The notes under the pieces were generated by a model. It was given only the letters and a program-made list of their open reading frames with translations. It was not told the origin of the DNA and made no database searches. A program made the position numbers and the translations under genes. A stretch of 64,000 nucleotides of DNA from Hymenobacter sp. BT559 (GTDB taxonomy: Bacteria > Bacteroidota > Bacteroidia > Cytophagales > Hymenobacteraceae): the NCBI RefSeq assembly GCF_016427535.1, contig NZ_JAELXV010000012.1, positions 24,320 to 88,319 of the forward strand, read 5' to 3'. Below, one piece after another: positions 17,364-25,775 of this stretch (its first letter is position 1; every line of letters begins with the position of its first letter).

Positions 17364-17741
17364 ATGACTGATGCCATTCGTTCTCTTGATGCCTATGCAG
17401 CGTTGCGGGAGTTGCTCATTGGTCTTGGCGACCCAACCAACCACTATCTGCTAAAGGCGCATTGCTACGAGCACGATGGGCGAGTGTGGTATCTTGCTAT
17501 TGTTCAGTTGAACAAAGGCAGTGTATGGGATCCTATGATTGAAGGCGACCACTTCTTAGTTGATGTGCTATTAAACCGGCTACAGCCTGATTGTCGATCA
17601 CGAATCAGCATACCATGCGACCAAGTGTGGCAGATTGCGCAGGTACTTAGCCCCGGGCAACGAAGTCAGTTGAAATACCTATATCACAATCAAATTGTCT
17701 TCGATAATTACCCATTAGCATCAGCTTGTCTAGAGGCTTAA
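17364..17741 (+). CDS. hypothetical protein beside the que cluster
   Basis: A 125-residue soluble protein, acidic to neutral, with no signal peptide or membrane segment. I do not recognise its family. It has a Trp/Tyr-rich stretch (GRVWYLAIVQLNKGSVWDPM) and a C-terminal helical half. It follows queF on the same strand after about 120 bp, so a link to deazaguanine metabolism is possible but unproven. It is the last intact gene before the IS3 debris. Confidence 0.55.
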   Translation: MTDAIRSLDAYAALRELLIGLGDPTNHYLLKAHCYEHDGRVWYLAIVQLNKGSVWDPMIEGDHFLVDVLLNRLQPDCRSRISIPCDQVWQIAQVLSPGQRSQLKYLYHNQIVFDNYPLASACLEA

Positions 17742-17751
17742 TGACCGTCCA

Positions 17752-18613
17752 TTACCTCAGCAGCCTGGGCAATTTGCCACGCATAAGCGGCTTCTCATTG
17801 CTTGCACTGAGGTAGATAATATATAACAACTTGTTCCAGTTCGGGAGAAGTAGCAAAGTGAAAAATGAGGTGACCAATTGCGCTGAATAGTTTAGAGCGT
17901 TAAGTTTAAGAAGCTGTTGGTGAGTGTGATAAAGTGTCTGATAGCCAATGCTGGAATGCAGGCGCCCGTGATTATAGTAGTTAAAATACTCGGCGACGCT
18001 GGCTTGGGCGTCGGCTAGGTCGGCAAACACGGGTCGGTCGTGAACTTCGAGTACTTCGGTCTTGAGGCGCGACCAGAGGCTCTCGGCCTGCGCATTATCG
18101 TAGCAATCGCCGCGGCGGTTCTGCGAGCGCAGGGCTTGTTGGCCCCGACTTGCCAGCCCACCACTTGCTTACTGGCCATGTCTTGAAAGGCGCCTAGATA
18201 GGCCCAATTGCTGTTGGCCAGCGGCAGATAAGGAATATCACTGACCCATACCCAGTTGGCCTGGGTAGGCTTTGGCTGGTCGAGCAGCCTGTGGGTGTAA
18301 TTGGTAGTACGCGGGGTAAAGGCCTTGGGTCGCAGCGCGTGCAAGCGCCGTCGGTGCATGGCTATGCGTAGCCGCTGCTACCCCACGCGATAGTCCTCGC
18401 AATTCGACGCGCAGCCGACTCGTACCATAGCAGCGCTTATGCACCCCAAACGCCTTGATCAGCGCTGTTTCCCAAGCCGGCTCGCGCTGTGCTACCTTTT
18501 GTTGCTAAGCTTGTTGCCATGCGTAGTAGCCGTTGGCCGGCACGCCACCAACTGACAGAGCAGCCGCACGGCGTAATGGTCTCGTTTCGCCTCGATGAAA
18601 CGGTAATGGCTCA
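17752..18613 (-). pseudogene. IS3-family transposase OrfB, broken by frameshifts
   Basis: The minus strand carries recognisable OrfB pieces in different frames. A start region reads MSHYRFIEAKRDHYAVRLLCQLV, an HTH_21-like piece reads ALIKAFGVHKRCYGTSRLRVEL, an integrase-core piece reads ANWVWVSDIPYLPLANSNWAYL followed by DMASKQVVGWQV, and a C-terminal piece reads YFNYYNHGRLHSSIGYQT. At least two frameshifts and one in-frame stop separate them, so no active enzyme can be made. It belongs with the orfA relic just upstream. Confidence 0.85.
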
Positions 18614-18641
18614 TTGGTCCGGTGTCTGCGAGAGCCTGCGC

Positions 18642-18923
18642 TCATAGCAGGCAACTGGCGATGGCTTTTTTGAAGTTTCTAACTCCTGCGCCTGCCGCCA
18701 GCTGGCGCAACTCGGTGGCCGTGGCCGAGTCGAGTTCTGCGCCTCGGCCCGCTGCCACTGGGGTAAGGGCTTCCTTTTGCCACTTATAGAGGCGTTTGAA
18801 GTCGATATTCAGGGCGCGGGAAGCCGCTTGGGTCGAGCGACTTTCACAGGCCAAGCGCAAGGCTTCGGCCCATAAGGCGGCGTCGTAGCGCCGACGTTGC
18901 GCAGGTGGGAGAATGTCTTTCAT
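18642..18923 (-). pseudogene. IS3-family transposase OrfA with a damaged 3' end
   Basis: About 93 codons from the ATG at 18923. The HTH part is intact (RRRYDAALWAEALRLACES, RLYKWQKEAL), but the leucine-zipper part is shortened: ELRQLAAGAGV runs into NFKKAIASCLL, where a full OrfA has about ten more residues before KKAI. The loss removes the normal frameshift window into orfB. It is the best preserved of three orfA relics here. Confidence 0.75.
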
Positions 18924-18982
18924 AACAATCGAAAGATAAGACCCTATTCTGTCCACAATTACCCGACCACCTAACTGCAATT

Positions 18983-19190
18983 AGTGGCTCGCAACTGACG
19001 AAATTCAGTCGTCCCAGTTGGGTCCAACTCGGTGCTCTGAGCCACGGCCGCCGGCGTGAGCGATTCTTGCTGCCACTGGTAGATTCGCTTGGAGTCAATG
19101 TTGAAGTAGTACGGCGGCCTGCGTCGAGCGGCTTTGCTCATGCTTTGACTCGAAAGGTGGCTTTATAACGCCGACGTTTGGGAGGATGGG
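18983..19190 (-). pseudogene. second, more decayed IS3 orfA relic
   Basis: The DNA at 18983-19190 parallels 18700-18923 in order: a region encoding the W-Q-Q-E type helix, a segment matching 'tagattcgcttggagtc', a 'gcgtcgagcg' stretch, and 'cgccgacgtttggg'. It comes from a related but different IS3 element. Frameshifts leave no usable reading frame, so this is a nested or tandem insertion scar. Confidence 0.6.
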
Positions 19191-19241
19191 GCTGTCTTCT
19201 GTTGAACTCAATTGGCTAGGGGTATCACATCGTTTCAAAAC

Positions 19242-19302
19242 GGAACATAATGATAGCCTGTTCCATTAATTTGGAACATATCAAGATCGCGTTCTATATT
19301 TG
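19242..19302 (+). promoter_or_regulatory. promoter with three GGAACA-type half-sites
   Basis: A Bacteroidota-type -7 box TATATTTG (consensus TAnnTTTG) lies at 19295-19302, with a TTG at 19271-19273 at about the expected upstream spacing. Overlapping the upstream part are half-sites GGAACA (19242-19247), TGTTCC (19259-19264) and GGAACA (19273-19278), alternating in orientation. This fits a repressor-controlled promoter for the ParB-like gene at 19342. Confidence 0.6.
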
Positions 19303-19341
19303 TGAATCAAATACCAATTTTGCCTTTATACCTTTCAAATA

Positions 19342-20592
19342 ATGCACCATCTAATCAGCAAGCCGACTGAGGTTCCGTTCTCATCTCTATATTTAGACGG
19401 TAATAATCCACGCCTTGCGCTTGACGAGCAACCAGGGTATTATAACCCAGCCGACTTATTTAATTCGGACCTACAACTCCAACTACAAGAGGAGGTAGAG
19501 AAACTCTACGATGTAGATGCATTGCAACTTGCCATTGAAAGCCAAGGCTGGTTGAACATTGACAGCATCGTAATTTGGCGCCACCCCGACGCGCCCGATA
19601 AGTTCGTTGTAGTAGAAGGTAACACTCGAATTGTTGCCTTGCGAAGGATTCGTAGCCGTTTGGAACGAGAACGGGAAAAGCTTGCTAAAGTAAAAGCAGG
19701 TCGTAAGCGATATGCGCCCCACGATATCACCAACTTGGAGCAACTAGTGGCTAACCTTGAGGGAATCGTTGCCGACACTGACCAGCTCACGGTGGTCACG
19801 TTAAATGCAAAAACTGTTGAAGAGCTTCTCGATAAACTTCCACGCGTGTTGGCTGTACGCCACATTACTGGACCTAAGGGATGGGGAAACTACGCCGAAG
19901 ATCTCTGGCTGCTAATTCGCTATGAACACCTCTTCCAAGTAGTACATTCTAGTGAAGAACTTTATTGGGACACGCCGCTCATCAAGCGCTTAGCCCTAGA
20001 GGCGGCAATTAGTGAGGTCAAAGCACGTCGCCAAATTTGGGCAGCCAGTTGCTTTAGCCACTTCAAGATGCGTTTCGAAGATGCCCTCCCTGGCGATGAG
20101 GAATTTGCGCCTAGCGACTATTACCTATTTGAAAATATCGTTAAAAAGCCTTGGTTGCGCGAGCAATTTGGGTTAACGGAACGCGCCGTCCATTTAGCGG
20201 AGGATCGGGAAGAGGTGCTTATGAAGTGGGTGTTCAGGGCAGAACGCGGCCGCAAGGGCGACGATAATCCTAATGTGTTTTATCGCCACGAGAACGTACT
20301 TCTTTGGGAACAGATGAAACGCTACGACGATGCGCACAGCACCGGTTTCGCCAAGCTATTCAACGTGGATGACCCCGATTCTGCCCCACGTATGGAAGAG
20401 GTCGAAGCACAGTGGCGGAGTCATAAGGCAAGTCGTCAACCTGGGGACATTATTGAACAGTTGCTGCAGCAACTGGACCGGCTAACTGCTGATGCCCTGC
20501 TGAGCGAAGGAGACTTCCTTTTTCGCCAACTCAGCAAGCTGCACGAGCGCTCGGGCCGGATTGTTTCGATGATGAAAGTTGGTAAGAGCTAA
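19342..20592 (+). CDS. ParB/Srx-fold nuclease-like protein
   Basis: A 416-residue protein with an N-terminal ParB-like domain: VPFSSLYLDGNNPRL (12-26), then ALQLAIESQGWLNIDSIVI, and the GNTRIVALRRI motif at about 93-103, the counterpart of the ParB GERRxxA box. There is no obvious HTH like that of a plasmid-partition ParB and no parA beside it, so partition is unlikely. The gene overlaps the downstream helicase by one base (TAATG), so the two are translationally coupled. ParB-like plus helicase pairs are typical of defence islands; a DNA-sensing or DNA-cutting role is inferred. The C-terminal half is unassigned. Confidence 0.7.
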   Translation: MHHLISKPTEVPFSSLYLDGNNPRLALDEQPGYYNPADLFNSDLQLQLQEEVEKLYDVDALQLAIESQGWLNIDSIVIWRHPDAPDKFVVVEGNTRIVALRRIRSRLEREREKLAKVKAGRKRYAPHDITNLEQLVANLEGIVADTDQLTVVTLNAKTVEELLDKLPRVLAVRHITGPKGWGNYAEDLWLLIRYEHLFQVVHSSEELYWDTPLIKRLALEAAISEVKARRQIWAASCFSHFKMRFEDALPGDEEFAPSDYYLFENIVKKPWLREQFGLTERAVHLAEDREEVLMKWVFRAERGRKGDDNPNVFYRHENVLLWEQMKRYDDAHSTGFAKLFNVDDPDSAPRMEEVEAQWRSHKASRQPGDIIEQLLQQLDRLTADALLSEGDFLFRQLSKLHERSGRIVSMMKVGKS

Positions 20593-23054
20593 TGGCCATT
20601 AGTTCTCAGGGGGGAGCAGCCCGCAAGACCATCACCGATCCAGCCATCCGGCCACTTGTGGACGGCCTGGTCGCTTTATTCTTAATCGAAGGAAGCGTAA
20701 ATGCAGTACACCGTCGCTTGGCAGAGGTGTTAAATGAAGGCGAAAGCCCAATCTATCCCAATCGTCTGCATGCGCTTCTTAGTGAAGACTCCTCGCGTGC
20801 GGTGAATCCACAAACGGTTGAAACATTGGAAGTGCTGCTTAATCGAATTAGTCAGACATCTACTACTTCTAATCGCGATTCAAAGGCCAGCGCAATTCGT
20901 GCGCGCGTACTGAAAGGTTGGGATGCCACCGTGACATCTAGCGAAGCCACTGATGCGCAGTCAATAGTCAAGTTAGCCAATACCCTCGGGTATCCACCCG
21001 CCGTAGTGGGCGCTCTCCTTTTGCAGGGAGGGCGCCGTACTCCTCAGGCAAGCAGTAGCGCTATTGGGTCTTTTACTACGTTGACTACGCGAGATAGAGT
21101 AATGCCCGATTGGTCATACCAGGATGACGCCTACCACGCGGCCTTGCGGTCGTTGCGGTCTGATTTGAACCGCAAGACGGGTTTGGTAATACCGACAGGA
21201 GGTGGAAAGACCCGAATCGGTGTTCGCATCCTGTTACGCGTACTTGCAGATAACGTGCAACCCAATGCTGTAGTGCTGTGGGTAACTCACCGGCGCTTTT
21301 TGGGTACCCAAGCCCGAAGAGAAGTCCAGCGGGCCATGACCCAGGGCACACCTGATCTACCACAGGATGCAGTCAAATTACTGCACGAACGGGTAATAAT
21401 TACCATGGTTTCCGACCTCACTCGCGCCCTGGACGAGTACGGCGACCGCGTAGCACTCGTTGTCATTGACGAAGCCCACCACGCGGCGGCGCCAGTCTAT
21501 GCCCCATTCTTTGCGCGGAAACCCCTGCGTGGCTTGTTTCTGACGGCTACACCCATTCGCACAGACGGTCTTGGCATTGGGGTTGATGAGATTGCGTACA
21601 CTATAACCTACCGGGAGTTGTTCGAGCGAGGTGTATTGATAGAGCCTCGCTTTGAAGAGCCCCTGGTTATATCAGGGAGCGGGTGGCACGACGCAACTAG
21701 CCTAAAGGATCTTGCAGACTACGTCGTAGAACGGGCACAAGAAGAGTTTGTAAAAACCATCATCGTCGCCTCACGTGTGGAGCAGGTGGCTGAGATGCAC
21801 GAAGCTATCGTTGCTGCTATCGCTGAATTGCAACGTACGGGCGGTTCTGTGCTCGAGCCCGACGATGTTGGGTTCGTACACGGTAGCGGTAGTGCTAGCG
21901 AGGCTCGGCCGGAGGACTATTTAGACGAGTTCATCGCTCTTCCGCGCGGCATTCTCGTCACCACAGGGCAAATGCTTGGCGAGGGCTTTGACGATCCTGC
22001 CGTTAATGCTGTAGTCATTACCTATCCAACCACCAGCATGGTTCAGTTGATGCAAGTAGCAGGTCGGTGTTTACGCTTTGCACCGGGTAAGCAGCAGGCG
22101 TTTATCGTGCAAGTGAAGGAATCCAGTCTGGCGTACCATTATGAACAACGCTGGCTCTACCAAGAGATTTCTGACTCTCTACGGCCTCAAATCGTGGACC
22201 ATAGGTACACATCTAAAGCGCAATTGCAGTCCCACGTAGAGCAAGTGCTCACGGCTTACCATATTCAGGATCCCCATCGACAGCTCGTCCGTAAGCAACT
22301 AGAAATTAATCCTGTAGGGCAAGACTTTTCTTTAATGCTAACAGGGTTTCCATTTGAGGGGAGTGCTACCCAATTTGACCAAGAAGCAGAATGGAACGTT
22401 GTTCCTGTGAGCGAAGCTAATAGGAGAGAGTTCTTGAGCGTCTTTAATGGCTTTTCGCTCGCTAACCCCCCAGTGAAGTTTGCGAGCGAATTTCTGAGGC
22501 GTCACTTAGCAGTTGACATCTGTCCCGGTAGTATGTGGCTTGGTATGCGCGACATGTTGACGGCCATGGAATACGCTCGGCGGGAGTTGGATGGTATCGC
22601 TTATGCGGGCGCGCCTAATCGGAACTATCAACCCCATAAGGGTACAACGTGGCTTACGTATGTTACCTTCCGATATGCGCCAACGCTGCCGCAGGGCTTG
22701 CAGGATTTTATTCAGGACACTGTCAACTCCGAAGTTATTGCCGTCCAATACACCGAAAATGTACCGTATTGGCATGCCTGTGTCAAAACCGAGTTGCCTA
22801 TTGGCGGGGCATTAGCTTTTCTGCTGAATGCCGAGCAGTTGGCTTGGTTGGAGCAGGAACGTGGACGCGTACTCACTTTGCTAAGCGGAACGCCACCCCA
22901 CGAAGCATTTGCCCGACTAGAAGCCTGGAGAACGGAGTTACCTTATTGCCCTCTGCCTTTGCAACTCGTGCTGCGTTTTGAGCGCTTTATTGCGGCCGAA
23001 GCACTTCAAGCACATGTCTATAGAATAGGGTTAGCAGGTGGGGGAAGTGAGTAG
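20592..23054 (+). CDS. DEAD/DEAH-box superfamily 2 helicase
   Basis: An 820-residue SF2 helicase. About 195 N-terminal residues of unknown fold precede the core. Walker A is IPTGGGKTRIGV (about 199-210), the DEAH box is VVIDEAHHAAAP (about 291-302), motif III is FLTATPIRTDG, and the C-terminal helicase lobe contains GEGFDDPAVNAVVI and the QVAGRCLRF arginine finger segment. About 270 further residues are unassigned. The coupling to the ParB-like gene argues for one functional unit. It resembles the helicases of restriction-like systems (type III/DISARM-like) more than repair helicases, but no nuclease or methylase is adjacent. Confidence 0.8.
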   Translation: MAISSQGGAARKTITDPAIRPLVDGLVALFLIEGSVNAVHRRLAEVLNEGESPIYPNRLHALLSEDSSRAVNPQTVETLEVLLNRISQTSTTSNRDSKASAIRARVLKGWDATVTSSEATDAQSIVKLANTLGYPPAVVGALLLQGGRRTPQASSSAIGSFTTLTTRDRVMPDWSYQDDAYHAALRSLRSDLNRKTGLVIPTGGGKTRIGVRILLRVLADNVQPNAVVLWVTHRRFLGTQARREVQRAMTQGTPDLPQDAVKLLHERVIITMVSDLTRALDEYGDRVALVVIDEAHHAAAPVYAPFFARKPLRGLFLTATPIRTDGLGIGVDEIAYTITYRELFERGVLIEPRFEEPLVISGSGWHDATSLKDLADYVVERAQEEFVKTIIVASRVEQVAEMHEAIVAAIAELQRTGGSVLEPDDVGFVHGSGSASEARPEDYLDEFIALPRGILVTTGQMLGEGFDDPAVNAVVITYPTTSMVQLMQVAGRCLRFAPGKQQAFIVQVKESSLAYHYEQRWLYQEISDSLRPQIVDHRYTSKAQLQSHVEQVLTAYHIQDPHRQLVRKQLEINPVGQDFSLMLTGFPFEGSATQFDQEAEWNVVPVSEANRREFLSVFNGFSLANPPVKFASEFLRRHLAVDICPGSMWLGMRDMLTAMEYARRELDGIAYAGAPNRNYQPHKGTTWLTYVTFRYAPTLPQGLQDFIQDTVNSEVIAVQYTENVPYWHACVKTELPIGGALAFLLNAEQLAWLEQERGRVLTLLSGTPPHEAFARLEAWRTELPYCPLPLQLVLRFERFIAAEALQAHVYRIGLAGGGSE

Positions 23055-23318
23055 GTGAAATAAGATGTGATGTTAAAAAAGTGTGCTGCTTTTGGATGGC
23101 AGGCTTCTTTAAACCAGGAGTTCTATATAAGTTAGTACATGAAGGAGATATAACCTTTCGCCTTTTTAATCCTGCCAAAAATACGTTTGATGTTGCTTAG
23201 GAATTAACTGATGAAACAATCATTCATCTATAGCCCTGATTGCGTTAATTTTTGAGAACTGCTTGCACTTACAGTAATATCCTGAGGGTGAGTAAGCCTC
23301 ATTACATGAGCCTAATAT

Positions 23319-24122
23319 ATGCCAAACATGCTTGTGGAGCCGCCACACATTAAACGAGCAAAGGAAGCTTTAAAGGAAGCCGGAGTTTTCTCGGCAGAGG
23401 CAAATGCGGCCCTTAATCTCGCTGCAAAACTCTATCAGGAGACTACACAGCAGAGCCGCACTGATGCCCTTCGGCAAGAACGCGACTTAATCCAGTGGGA
23501 ATTGGAGCGTGTGAGCGAACAGTTGCTCCTTGAACGCAAACAGACTGCGCATCTGGCTGATGAGCGGCAGAGTCCCGTAATAGAATTGCAGGATGCGAGA
23601 AAAATTATTCAAAAACTACGCCATCGGGTACGAGAAATGTACCAAATTCTAACTCATCCAGAAATGAAGCCTGCCAGGAAACTCGATAAAGTACGCTTTG
23701 AGGTAGAAGCGGTACTAGTTAAAGAGGCAGCGATATCTTTTACAGATGTAGTAATAAATGAGACCTTGGCGCCCATTATAATAGTCCCTCAAAGTAAACC
23801 AACTACAAAACAAAAGAAGGCCGCTACTACTCCCCTAGAAGTAACCCAGCGTCGTAGAATAGCAGAATTAGAGGCTTTTCTTAATCGTCGCAGCCAGTAC
23901 GAAAAAATGAGTGATCGGCTGTTGAGCAAACTGACTGGAATCATTGTGCTACCAGAGGCACCTTTAGTAGAGGCAGCCGGTAGTGATCCATTATTACGAG
24001 ATCTACTAAAGCGATGGCGATCGCTTTGTGGCACAGTACAGTTTCTGCTCGAAGATAAGAGTAATCCTGAATCTGTAAGTACTCAAAATGAAGGTGTTAT
24101 GGATTCCATTTCTGACAGCTAG
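23319..24122 (+). CDS. coiled-coil hypothetical protein
   Basis: A 267-residue hydrophilic protein. Residues about 50-110 (ALRQERDLIQWELERVSEQ and following) have the heptad pattern and charge of a coiled coil; a basic linker (KPTTKQKKA) follows at about 165-173 and a second helical region at the C-terminus. There is no signal peptide. The family is unknown to me. It lies 264 bp after the helicase, separate from it, and 180 bp before the convergent recombinase. Start ATG at 23319; a second ATG three codons on is equally plausible. Confidence 0.55.
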   Translation: MPNMLVEPPHIKRAKEALKEAGVFSAEANAALNLAAKLYQETTQQSRTDALRQERDLIQWELERVSEQLLLERKQTAHLADERQSPVIELQDARKIIQKLRHRVREMYQILTHPEMKPARKLDKVRFEVEAVLVKEAAISFTDVVINETLAPIIIVPQSKPTTKQKKAATTPLEVTQRRRIAELEAFLNRRSQYEKMSDRLLSKLTGIIVLPEAPLVEAAGSDPLLRDLLKRWRSLCGTVQFLLEDKSNPESVSTQNEGVMDSISDS

Positions 24123-24265
24123 CGCCTTATCTTAGCTAGGCATGACCTGCAACTATAGGCTGGTACGGTAACACATTCTAGTTCTTTTTCAGATTGGCTG
24201 TCGAGCCTTCGTTGGATTACTGGGTATAATATACTAATGGCTACTTATTAGCATTTTACCTTCAG

Positions 24266-24299
24266 TATTGCTCAGATAATAAATATTATCTGAGCAATA
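24266..24299. repeat. 16-bp perfect inverted repeat at the recombinase 3' end
   Basis: TATTGCTCAGATAATA at 24266-24281 and its exact complement at 24284-24299, separated by AA. It touches the stop codon of the minus-strand recombinase gene. The hairpin could stop transcription of both convergent genes, but no T-tract follows on either side, so a protein-binding or recombination function is also possible. Confidence 0.6.
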
Positions 24300-25262
24300 T
24301 TACAAGCCTAGCTTCTGAGCTGCGTTGTGTTGACGCACATCGTCGATGCGGGTGTAGCGTCGAATCATCGCGCTAGTCTTGTGTTTAGTTTGGTTCATGA
24401 CTTCCGAATCATCTGCACCGGCCAATTTGGCCACCGTCACAAAGGAGGCGCGCAATGAGTGTGCTGAGTAAGTAGGTCCTAAGTAGCGCTGTACTACGGC
24501 GTTGATGCTCTTATCGGTAAGTCGTCCCTGCGTTATTCGCTCGCCCTTGCGCAGCGACACGAACACCGGTCCTACCGCGCGGCCCAACTGACGCAGCCAA
24601 GCTTGCAATGACCGGATAGGACAAACCTTAGCCTCGGGCGAATAGAAAATAGCTTTTTCCTCGTGCTGACCTAACTGGTTGGTCTTACTACGAGCCAGTG
24701 AGACAATCAAGCAGTCCTCCGTGAAGCGCAAGTTTTCTATATTCAACTCCGAGAGTTCCGACCGGCGAAAGGCCCCCGTAAAACCCAGCAGCAGGATAGC
24801 CCGGTCGCGCAAACCCGTTACGGTCTCAATATCCAGTTCCCGCACCAGCCGTTTGAGTTGGTTCAGGGTAAAAGCCGGGGCCTGCTTTTGCCGGATGCCG
24901 TGCACGCGGCTGATACCGTCGAGCAGCACCTTGAACTGCGCATTATCCGTCGGGCACTCCAACCCCCGCAGCACATGCGCTTTTTTAAGTGCTGACAAAT
25001 GCCGCTGGATGGTTGCGACCTTTTTGCTCGCATCGGCCAGATAGGTTACGTAACCGGCCAGCGTGTCTACCGTAGCCGGGACCGGCTCGACCTGGTTGGC
25101 CCGACACCAATGCGAGTAGTGCCGCAAGTCCGACGCGTAGGCCTTAGCCGTGTTGGCCGCCCCCTGTAACCCGGCTTCGACGTAGCGCGCGGTCTGCTCA
25201 GAGAGGCCCGCAAGCGAGGCAGCGGTCGAGTGCGCTAGGGCCGGCAGGGTGACGTTTTCCAT
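24300..25262 (-). CDS. tyrosine recombinase
   Basis: A 320-residue phage-integrase family recombinase with a SAM-like core-binding domain (about 20-110) and a complete catalytic set: R166 in TGAFRRSEL, K193 in RSKTNQ, H268-x-x-R271 in AHSLRASF, H294 in TKHKTSA and nucleophile Y303 in RRYTRIDD. The size is that of Cre/Xer-like enzymes without arm-binding domain. A lox-like inverted repeat stands 57 bp upstream of its start. The likely job is resolution of plasmid multimers or integration/excision of the plasmid; the first is favoured because the gene sits on a replicon with its own rep and par genes. Confidence 0.9.
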   Translation of the reverse strand: MENVTLPALAHSTAASLAGLSEQTARYVEAGLQGAANTAKAYASDLRHYSHWCRANQVEPVPATVDTLAGYVTYLADASKKVATIQRHLSALKKAHVLRGLECPTDNAQFKVLLDGISRVHGIRQKQAPAFTLNQLKRLVRELDIETVTGLRDRAILLLGFTGAFRRSELSELNIENLRFTEDCLIVSLARSKTNQLGQHEEKAIFYSPEAKVCPIRSLQAWLRQLGRAVGPVFVSLRKGERITQGRLTDKSINAVVQRYLGPTYSAHSLRASFVTVAKLAGADDSEVMNQTKHKTSAMIRRYTRIDDVRQHNAAQKLGL

Positions 25263-25319
25263 GTAGCCTATATAATACGGAGTAGCGCACCGATTTGGGG
25301 CTCTTTTCTGTGATGCAAG

Positions 25320-25354
25320 ATAGGTTCCGATAAGTAAACTTTATCGGAACCTAT
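25320..25354. other. lox-like candidate recombination site
   Basis: Two perfect 14-bp arms, ATAGGTTCCGATAA at 25320-25333 and its complement at 25341-25354, flank a 7-bp asymmetric spacer GTAAACT. This is the geometry of a tyrosine-recombinase core site (loxP is 13-8-13), and it lies directly upstream of the recombinase gene. An operator for that gene is the alternative reading. Confidence 0.6.
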
Positions 25355-25775
25355 GCCCAGCTTGGATATTTAAGCAAAGCACCGCCATGCGGGTTCATGG
25401 GCATGACCGCTGCTTCAACAGTCAATGCAGCAAGGTAGAACTGTAGGCCGTTAAACAGCATCTTGTCCAAAGAGTGGCCATCACTAACTAAGAAGTTGAC
25501 TCGTGGCCTTCGGTTCGCTTAATGGTCTTGCATGCTAATACCTTCCTCGGGTTGGTCAGCCCCTGGCTTATTGTCTTCACCGAAGCAGAGCCCGTTGCGG
25601 CCGTCTATGCCGCAAAACAAGATTTTCTAAATGGTATGAAAGTGCAGGAACATGAGCAGCCCTTTCTACGGCTGTAAAACACTATATTAGGAGCCTGTTT
25701 TCTGCACTCGTTCTGGACGGAGTCAAGTGGTCCATGTGTTCAGGCAGCAGGCATTTAACGTTGCAAGTTTTCCTC
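25355..25775. other. intergenic stretch with no supported gene
   Basis: About 420 bp between the lox-like site and the histone-like gene. One short plus-strand frame around 25530-25670 (VSPWLIVFTEAEPVAAVYA) looks protein-like but has no clear start and no family I know; it may be a gene relic. Confidence 0.4.

Noticed and set aside
17752..19190. Active IS3-family element
   Set aside because: orfA lacks part of its zipper, orfB is split by frameshifts and a stop, and terminal inverted repeats were not recognised.
19342..20592. Plasmid partition ParB
   Set aside because: The ParB-like domain lacks the central HTH arrangement, it is coupled to a helicase, and a separate parA locus exists at 63 kb.
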